Shown here piece after piece: positions 6,034-10,509 of a stretch of 10,509 nucleotides of DNA (position 1 is the first letter of the stretch; every line of letters starts with the position of its first letter). The notes under the pieces are model-generated. The model made no database searches, was not told the DNA's origin, and saw nothing but the letters and a program-made list of their open reading frames with translations. The stretch comes from Thermoplasmata archaeon (GTDB lineage Archaea; Thermoplasmatota; Thermoplasmata; Lutacidiplasmatales; UBA184), in the NCBI GenBank assembly GCA_030043255.1, contig JASHYB010000137.1:1-10509 (forward strand), in the 5' to 3' direction. The translations under genes and the position numbers were made by a program.

Positions 6034-6616
6034 CCGGCCGACGTCGGCGCCCCCGACGGGACGCCGGTCCGGCCGCGGCCGCCCGGTCCGACGCGGCCCC
6101 GGCCGAGGCGATCAGGTGCGCGAGGCGGAGCGGCTCGGGCCAGTAGCCCTGGACCGCCGCCCGACGGAGCAGCCAGGCGGCGTCCTCCGCCGAGCAGCCG
6201 CTGGCGGCCGCCAGGATCGGCTCGCCGCCGGTCCGCACCCGAGCGAGGCGGTGGCGCCGCAGCAGCGCGAGTCGGCGCGCCGCGGTCCGGGGGAACCAGC
6301 GGCGGAGCGCGGCCGCGATCCGGGCAAAGTCCGGCGGGCGGCGCGTCACGGCGACGACCGGTACGCCGGTCGCCCGGCGGATCGCGTCGAGGTCCAGCAC
6401 GTTGAACCCCCCGACCACCGCCCCGTCCACCAGGACCGCGCGCACCCCCTCGGGGGAGCCGAGCCCCCGGAGCAGCGCGATGACCCGGGCCGTCCCGTCG
6501 GTCCCGTCCACCCGGACCCGGCCGACGCGCGCCGCCTCCAGCCGCTGCGGCAACGAGACGAGGACCGCGGCGACCGGCGCGAAGCGGTCCGACCGCGCGA
6601 ACGCCCCGTCGTCCAC
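6017..6616 (-). CDS. DUF99 (endonuclease dU / UPF0215, endonuclease V-like) protein; start uncertain
   Basis: The protein matches the archaeal DUF99/COG1628 family, distant relatives of endonuclease V with an RNase H-like fold. Members have been named endonuclease dU for a proposed role in deoxyuridine repair. Numbered from GTG 6616, the visible family parts are DDGAF (2-6), VDGTDGTARVIALL (37-49), VLVDGAVVGGFNVLDLDAI (61-79), GVPVVAVTRRPPDF (84-97) and PEPLRLAHLIA (160-170). A basic tail follows. GTG 6616 is the only standard in-frame start that does not run into the divergent gene, but it removes the residues GKAHPRVAAV, which form the first strand of the family fold. The other candidates are GTG 6799, which overlaps the divergent zinc-ribbon gene by about 90 bases, and a non-standard ATA at 6664. 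The 3' end overlaps the convergent pirin gene by 17 bases. Confidence 0.85.
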   Translation of the reverse strand: MDDGAFARSDRFAPVAAVLVSLPQRLEAARVGRVRVDGTDGTARVIALLRGLGSPEGVRAVLVDGAVVGGFNVLDLDAIRRATGVPVVAVTRRPPDFARIAAALRRWFPRTAARRLALLRRHRLARVRTGGEPILAAASGCSAEDAAWLLRRAAVQGYWPEPLRLAHLIASAGAASDRAAAAGPASRRGRRRRPATPRR

Positions 6617-6652
6617 CGCCGCGACCCGGGGATGCGCCTTGCCGAGCGCTCG

Positions 6653-6664
6653 CCGTAAGGCTAT
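6653..6664. promoter_or_regulatory. Candidate shared promoter element between divergent DUF99 and zinc-ribbon genes
   Basis: The bases ccgtaaggctat are the only A/T-enriched patch between the two divergent genes. They lie about 33 bases before ATG 6692 and 54 before ATG 6713 on the plus strand, and about 42 before GTG 6616 on the minus strand. They could serve as box A in either direction. The evidence is spacing and composition only. Confidence 0.3.
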
Positions 6665-6701
6665 GACCCGGCCGGGGGTCGGGGTACGTCGATGGGCCCG
6701 C

Positions 6702-6708
6702 GGGAGGT
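6702..6708 (+). promoter_or_regulatory. Shine-Dalgarno sequence deciding the start at ATG 6713
   Basis: GGGAGGT is a strong match to the 3' end of archaeal 16S rRNA and ends 4 bases before ATG 6713. It is the clearest ribosome binding site in the window, where most other starts are leaderless-like or overlap a preceding gene. It favours ATG 6713 over the in-frame ATG 6692. Confidence 0.6.
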
Positions 6709-6712
6709 CACG

Positions 6713-7609
6713 ATGCGCTGCCCGAGCTGCGGGCAGCCGATCCGCGCGGTCGTCGCGCCGGCCCCGCCCACGCAGTGGTTTCCGTGCCCGAACTGTCACG
6801 TGCCGGTCCCGGTCGTCGCGCCCCGCGAGCTCCCGCCCCTGTTCTCGTGGGAGGTGCTCCCGGGCCTTTACCCCCTCCAGCCGATGGTGCGCCAGCCCCG
6901 CTGGCGACCGGCGACGCTGGTCGCGGTGGCGCTCGCCGTCGCGGCGGTCCTGGCGGCGGCGACCGCGGGGCTGCTGGCGGTGGACGGCTACACGGCGGCG
7001 CAGCCGGCCGAGTACACCGTCTCCGGTACGGTCTACGAGGAGCTGGGCGGACGCGCCGTGCCCGCCGACGGGGCCCGCGTCGTGCTGTTCACGGACGACA
7101 ACCGCACGTCGCAGCAGCAGGTCACCGGGCCGAGCGGAGACTTCCTGTTCACCGGCGTGCCGGCGGGAGGGATCGAGGTGAACGCCACCGCCGCCGGCTA
7201 CGCCCCGACGGTCGTCTACACGTTCGCCTCGAAGGCCTACTCGACGCAGACCCGCGGCCTGAGCGTGACGCTGGAGCCCGGTGGGGTCAACAACACCAGC
7301 GCGGAGGCGCTCAGCCCGTTCGGCGACCTCGCGTCGCTGCTCGCGACGGTCGGCGGGGCGGCCGCCCTGCTCGGCGGGGCGGCGGTCGCGGCGGTCATCG
7401 GCGCCGTCGTGGTGCGTCGCCCGGGGGGCGGCGCGGTCGCGGTGATCGGCGCCAGCGCGGCCCTGGCCGCGCCGGTGGTCCTGCTCCTTCTCGCGCTCGG
7501 CTCCGCGTTCCCCGCCGTCACCGTGCTCGCCGGCGTCGTCGGGGGCACGGGAGCGTTCGCGCTGGTCTTCGCGACCGTCCAGGTCGCCACCGGGCGACCG
7601 GCGGCGTAG
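6713..7609 (+). CDS. Membrane protein: zinc ribbon, TM, carboxypeptidase-regulatory-like domain, three further TMs
   Basis: This 298-residue protein has an unusual domain order. Residues 3-28 form a small zinc ribbon (C3, C6 in MRCPSC; C25, C28 in CPNC). Residues 68-91 are a hydrophobic membrane helix (LVAVALAVAAVLAAATAGLL). Residues 101-188 resemble the CarboxypepD_reg-like beta-sandwich: YTVSGTVYEE, then ARVVLFTDDN, GDFLFTGVPAGGIEVNATAAGY. Residues 206-234, 241-263 and 268-292 are three more membrane helices. The zinc ribbon would face the cytosol and the beta-sandwich the outside. N130-R-T, N157-A-T and N193-N-T are possible N-glycosylation sites of the outer domain. Its function is unknown; similar architectures are frequent in Thermoplasmatota. 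ATG 6713 is preferred because of the GGGAGGT before it; ATG 6692 would add 7 residues. Confidence 0.85.
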   Translation: MRCPSCGQPIRAVVAPAPPTQWFPCPNCHVPVPVVAPRELPPLFSWEVLPGLYPLQPMVRQPRWRPATLVAVALAVAAVLAAATAGLLAVDGYTAAQPAEYTVSGTVYEELGGRAVPADGARVVLFTDDNRTSQQQVTGPSGDFLFTGVPAGGIEVNATAAGYAPTVVYTFASKAYSTQTRGLSVTLEPGGVNNTSAEALSPFGDLASLLATVGGAAALLGGAAVAAVIGAVVVRRPGGGAVAVIGASAALAAPVVLLLLALGSAFPAVTVLAGVVGGTGAFALVFATVQVATGRPAA

Positions 7610-7640
7610 TTAGCGCCGAGCGTGCGGGCCGCGCCTCTGC

Positions 7641-8138
7641 TCAGCGGGTCCCGTGGGAGTCGGCTGGCAGCGTCCGACGGCGCGACGGCAGCGGCCGGCG
7701 CCCCGCGAAGCCGCTCTCGAGGGTGTGGAAGTAGGCGACCTCCGCCTCGTCGGTCCGCCAGCAGAGCAGTACGAGCTCGCCGTCGACCAGCCCGTAGAAA
7801 TCGACCAGCCCGCTCTCGAGCTGCTTGACCTCGATCCCCTCGGTGCGCAGCGCGCCGATCGATTCGTCCAGCCGGCGGGTGAGGTTGCGCCACTCCGCCT
7901 CCAGCCGGCCGTTCAGGCCGTGGTCCGGATGGTCCCGCGCGCCCAGTTCGCTGCCCCAGAAGCGGGAGAGCCGCGCTAGCTCGCCGTGGACCTCCCCCAA
8001 CCGACCGGCCCAGGCCCGCAGTCTCGGCAGCAGCTCGCGCAGCGCCGGCAGGCGGGCGTTCGCTTCGTCGACCGTCCAGAGGCGCGGCGGCTCCGAGGGC
8101 CCGCCCGAGCGGGGCCGCGGGCTCTCCTCTCCCGGCAT
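7641..8138 (-). CDS. DUF2203 family protein
   Basis: This 165-residue protein has the complete DUF2203 pattern: WTVDEANARLPALRELLPRL at 21-40, a helical middle (40-100), GIEVKQLESGLVDFYG at 101-116 and the hallmark ending LCWRTDEAEVAYFHTLESG at 125-143, followed by FAGRRPL. The family is small, cytosolic and widespread in archaea and bacteria, with no established function. Residues 1-18 are a Pro/Ser/Arg-rich extension before the domain, and the last 15 are a basic tail. ATG 8138 is supported by a TATA-like tattta box centred about 28 bases upstream. The gene converges with the membrane-protein gene, leaving 31 bases between the two stops, and diverges from tdh. No functional link to either neighbour is evident. 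Confidence 0.9.
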   Translation of the reverse strand: MPGEESPRPRSGGPSEPPRLWTVDEANARLPALRELLPRLRAWAGRLGEVHGELARLSRFWGSELGARDHPDHGLNGRLEAEWRNLTRRLDESIGALRTEGIEVKQLESGLVDFYGLVDGELVLLCWRTDEAEVAYFHTLESGFAGRRPLPSRRRTLPADSHGTR

Positions 8139-8163
8139 CGGCGCCCGTCTATGGCGAAGCCGG

Positions 8164-8169
8164 TATTTA
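8164..8169 (-). promoter_or_regulatory. Box A (TATA box) of the DUF2203 gene
   Basis: Read on the minus strand this is TAAATA within GCGTAAATACCGG, the best TATA-like match in the window. Its centre lies about 28 bases before ATG 8138, so transcription would begin at or within a few bases of the start codon (leaderless mRNA). Confidence 0.55.
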
Positions 8170-8231
8170 CGCGCGCGACGGTGCCAAGGTAACCGCCTAC
8201 CGGCGCTCGCCGGGGCCGGCGCTGCGCGCCA

Positions 8232-8241
8232 ACCGTTATGG
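8232..8241 (+). promoter_or_regulatory. Candidate box A of tdh-kbl
   Basis: accgttatgg is an A/T-enriched patch in a GC-rich gap, centred about 33 bases before GTG 8270. This would give a transcript with a leader of only a few bases. Together with the minus-strand box at 8164-8169 it makes the 131-base gap a divergent promoter region. No operator repeat is obvious. Confidence 0.4.
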
Positions 8242-8269
8242 TCCGGGCCCGGCTCGCCCGTCCGAATCT

Positions 8270-9331
8270 GTGCAGGCCGTCGTCAAGACGCACCGGGGTC
8301 CCGGCGGGGAGGTACGGAGCGTCCCGACCCCCAAGCCCGGCGACGGCGAGGTGCTGGTCCGGGTCCGCGCCTCGTCGGTCTGCGGGACCGACGTGCACCT
8401 GTGGACCTGGAACCCCTGGGCGGAGGCCCGGGTCCACCGCCTGCCGCTGGTCCTCGGTCACGAGCTGAGCGGCGAGGTCGTCGAGGTCGGCCATGGGGTC
8501 CGCAGCGTCGCCGTCGGCGACCACGTCTCCGCGGAGACCCACATCGTCGACGGGACCTGCTACCAGTGCCGGACCGGGCGGATGCACGTCTGCGAGAACG
8601 TCCAGGTCCTCGGCGTCGACCACGACGGGGTCTTCGCGGAGTACGCCGTCCTGCCGGAACTGAACGCGTGGAAGAACGACCCCGGCCTCGAGCCGGAGAT
8701 CGCCTCCGTGCAGGAGCCGCTCGGCAACGCCGTCCACTCGCTGCTGCCCGAGGACACCGACGAGGACCTCGCCGGTAAGCGCCTGCTGGTCACCGGCTGC
8801 GGGCCGATCGGCCTGATGGCGATCGCCGCCGCCAAGACCTTCGGCGCGGAGACGGTCGTCGCCACGGAGGTCAATCCGCTGCGCGCCGACCTAGCGAAGA
8901 GGATGGGGGCGGACGCCGTCCTCGACCCGACCGTCGACGGCGGCCGGCTCCCCGACCGGGTCCGGGAGGAGAGCGGCGGCCGCGGCGTCGACGTCGCCCT
9001 GGAGATGAGCGGGCACCCCGCCTCGCTCGCGCTGGTCTTCGACGCGCTCACGGCCGGCGGCCGGGTCTCGCTGCTCGGCCTGTTCGACCGTCCGGCGCCG
9101 CTGGATGTCGACGGCGCGATCGTGCTGAAGGCGGCCCAGGTCCACGGGATCTTCGGCCGTCGGATGTTTGCGACCTGGTACCAGGTCAAGAGCCTGCTGG
9201 CCCGCCCGACGTTCCGCGACAAGGTCCGCCAGATCATCACCCACCGCGTGCCGATCCCCGAGGTCGGCCGCGCGATGGAGCTGATCGAGTCCAAGCAGGC
9301 CGCCAAGGTCTCCCTGGAGGCGAAGTGGTGA
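8270..9331 (+). CDS. tdh: L-threonine 3-dehydrogenase (zinc-dependent MDR)
   Basis: The enzyme oxidises L-threonine with NAD+ to 2-amino-3-ketobutyrate in the cytosol. The 353 residues are close to the usual length of about 340-350. The catalytic zinc site is C38 (SSVCGTDVHLW), H64 and E65 (LGHELSGEVVEVG). E150, in VQEPLGNAVH, is the family's active-site glutamate region. The Rossmann motif is VTGCGPIGLMA (174-184), and E200 after the second strand points to NAD rather than NADP. The structural zinc loop reads D94, C97, C100...C108, where Asp replaces the first of the cysteines seen in archaeal TDH. The TDH-like phrases LGVDHDGVFAEYAVLP and HGIFGRRMFATWYQV also support threonine over other alcohols. 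The start is GTG 8270. The stop overlaps the kbl start in GTGA (9328-9331), as expected for a coupled pair. Confidence 0.95.
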   Translation: MQAVVKTHRGPGGEVRSVPTPKPGDGEVLVRVRASSVCGTDVHLWTWNPWAEARVHRLPLVLGHELSGEVVEVGHGVRSVAVGDHVSAETHIVDGTCYQCRTGRMHVCENVQVLGVDHDGVFAEYAVLPELNAWKNDPGLEPEIASVQEPLGNAVHSLLPEDTDEDLAGKRLLVTGCGPIGLMAIAAAKTFGAETVVATEVNPLRADLAKRMGADAVLDPTVDGGRLPDRVREESGGRGVDVALEMSGHPASLALVFDALTAGGRVSLLGLFDRPAPLDVDGAIVLKAAQVHGIFGRRMFATWYQVKSLLARPTFRDKVRQIITHRVPIPEVGRAMELIESKQAAKVSLEAKW

Positions 9332-10509
9332 GCCCGCCGCGCTCGCCGACCGCCTTCCTCGGCGAGGAGTACCGCGAGCTCGTCGCCGCCGAGCTCGACT
9401 GGAAGCTGCGCGTGCTCTCGGGCCCGAGCGTGCCGTCGTGCGTCATCGACGGCCGCCGGGTCCTGATGCTCTGCTCCAACAACTACCTGGGCCTCTCCGA
9501 CCATCCGAAGCTGAAGGCGGCCGCCATCGAGGCGGTCCGGACCCACGGCGCCGGCTCCGGCTCCGTGCGCTCGATCGCCGGCACGATGGACCTGCACGTT
9601 GAGCTCGAGCGCCGGCTCGCCCGCTTCAAGGAGGCGGAGGCGTCGCTGGTCTACCAGACCGGCTTCGCGACCAACGCCGGCCTGATCCCGCAGCTGGTCG
9701 GCGAGCACGACCTGGTCGTGAGCGACGAGCTGAACCACGGGAGCATCATCGACGGGGTGCGCCTCTCGCGCGCCGAGCGGGCGGTCTACCGGCACGCCGA
9801 CCCGGAGGACCTCCGGCGGGTCCTGGCGGAGGCGGAGCGGCACGTCCCGTCGTACCGGCGCCTGCTGGTCGTCACCGACGGGGTCTTCTCGATGGACGGA
9901 GACCTCGCCCCGCTCGACCGGATCGCGCCGATCACCGACGAGCACGGGGCGATGCTCTACGTCGACGACGCCCACGGCGAGGGGGTCCTCGGCCGGGGCG
10001 GCCGGGGGATCGTCTCGCACTTCGGGCTCTCGCGCGAGCAGGTCCACGTCGAGATGGGGACCTTCTCCAAGGCGTTCGGCGTCGTCGGCGGCCACATCTC
10101 CGGCTCGGCGGACCTGGTCCGCTTCGCGCTGAACAAGTCGAGGACCTGGCTCTTGAGCGGTTCCGCTCCGCCGGCGGTCGCCGCCGCCTGCACCGCGGCG
10201 ATCGACGTGCTGGAGACCGAGCCGCAGCACGTCGAGCGGCTCTGGAGCCTGACGCGGCGGTTCCGCGAGTCGATGCGCGGGCTCGGCTTCGACCTCGGCC
10301 GGAGCGAGACGCCGATCGTCCCGGTGATCGTCGGCGACAGCGCCAAGGCCAAGCGCCTCAGCGCCCGGATCTTCGAGCTCGGGGTCTTCGCGCTGCCGAT
10401 CGTCTACCCGATGGTCGCCAAGGACCGCGCCCGCATCCGCACGATCCTGAACAGTGCGCTCACCGACGAGCAGCTCGGGGTGGCGATCGACGCGTTCGCG
10501 ACGGCCGGG
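9328..10509 (+). CDS. kbl: 2-amino-3-ketobutyrate CoA ligase (glycine C-acetyltransferase), 3' end beyond the window
   Basis: This is a PLP-dependent alpha-oxoamine synthase. It cleaves 2-amino-3-ketobutyrate with CoA to glycine and acetyl-CoA, the step after threonine dehydrogenase. The frame opens at GTG 9328 inside the tdh stop and stays open to the window end, giving 394 residues; the family is about 395-400, so only a few residues and the stop should be missing. Motifs are LCSNNYLGLSDHPKL (48-62), AGSGSVRSIAGTMDLHVELE (75-94), SDELNHGSIIDG with H137 stacking on PLP (132-143), and YVDDAHGEG with D214 and H216 (211-219). The PLP lysine is K248 in GTFSKAFGVVGG. By sequence alone BioF, ALA synthase or serine palmitoyltransferase relatives are possible; the coupled tdh gene makes KBL the best call. 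Confidence 0.92.
   Translation, partial: MSPPRSPTAFLGEEYRELVAAELDWKLRVLSGPSVPSCVIDGRRVLMLCSNNYLGLSDHPKLKAAAIEAVRTHGAGSGSVRSIAGTMDLHVELERRLARFKEAEASLVYQTGFATNAGLIPQLVGEHDLVVSDELNHGSIIDGVRLSRAERAVYRHADPEDLRRVLAEAERHVPSYRRLLVVTDGVFSMDGDLAPLDRIAPITDEHGAMLYVDDAHGEGVLGRGGRGIVSHFGLSREQVHVEMGTFSKAFGVVGGHISGSADLVRFALNKSRTWLLSGSAPPAVAAACTAAIDVLETEPQHVERLWSLTRRFRESMRGLGFDLGRSETPIVPVIVGDSAKAKRLSARIFELGVFALPIVYPMVAKDRARIRTILNSALTDEQLGVAIDAFATAG

Noticed and set aside
6116..6658. A plus-strand frame opposite the DUF99 gene
   Set aside because: Its translation is a Pro/Arg-rich mixture without a family, and the minus strand has recognisable DUF99 sequence throughout.
6692..6712. ATG 6692 as start of the zinc-ribbon membrane protein
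   Set aside because: It lacks a ribosome binding site, whereas ATG 6713 has GGGAGGT just before it and begins directly at the ribbon. The 6692 start remains possible if the mRNA is leaderless.
8560..10230. A 556-codon open frame on the minus strand across tdh and kbl
   Set aside because: It is an antisense shadow caused by high GC content. Its translation is low-complexity Arg/Gly/Asp-rich and matches no family, while the plus strand carries two intact enzymes with all motifs.
1..10509. CRISPR arrays, insertion sequences, phage genes or defence systems
   Set aside because: No regularly spaced repeats, terminal inverted repeats, transposase, integrase or nuclease-helicase motifs were seen. 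Base composition looks even from end to end, and gene content is that of ordinary chromosomal metabolism.

Overview
The window looks like chromosomal DNA from a very GC-rich archaeon, most plausibly of the Thermoplasmatota. The base composition is roughly three quarters G+C by eye. The archaeal assignment rests on several things: a thiolase followed directly by a DUF35 zinc-ribbon/OB-fold partner, a DUF835 protein and a DUF99 (endonuclease dU-like) protein, a tRNA gene with a bulge-helix-bulge type intron in its T-loop, and A/T-rich box A-like patches about 26-33 bases upstream of starts, as expected for TATA/TBP promoters and nearly leaderless mRNAs. The lineage is inferred from gene content only. 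No mobile element, CRISPR array, rRNA or phage gene is visible, and the genes are densely packed.

Bases 1-4259 hold five plus-strand genes that read as one operon. They are the 3' part of a thiolase (probably the acetyl-CoA acetyltransferase that starts the mevalonate route to archaeal lipids), its DUF35 partner, a DUF835 protein, a GT4 glycosyltransferase, and an unrecognised protein with a likely winged helix and a C-terminal zinc ribbon. Several junctions overlap (1190-1193 and 3204-3226), which suggests translational coupling. Carbon entry to isoprenoid lipid synthesis and a glycosyltransferase side by side fit a membrane or cell-envelope theme, but that link is inference.

Bases 4265-4369 (minus strand) hold tRNA-Arg(UCU), converging on the operon end with only 5 bp between. 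The gene is interrupted by a 30-base intron between positions 59 and 60 of the T-loop. Removing it restores a perfect T-loop and 7-bp acceptor stem. This is the most striking element of the window.

Bases 4469-6033 (plus) hold a RimJ/RimL-type GNAT acetyltransferase and a pirin-family cupin. A DUF99 protein (minus) converges on the pirin gene, and its start codon is unclear. A divergent plus-strand gene encodes a membrane protein with an N-terminal zinc ribbon and a carboxypeptidase-regulatory-like domain (6713-7609). A DUF2203 gene (minus, 7641-8138) converges on that one.

Bases 8139-8269 form a divergent promoter region between the DUF2203 gene and tdh. Next come tdh (L-threonine 3-dehydrogenase) and, overlapping it by a GTGA junction, kbl (2-amino-3-ketobutyrate CoA ligase), which runs off the window end almost complete. 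Together they turn threonine and CoA into glycine and acetyl-CoA, with NADH.
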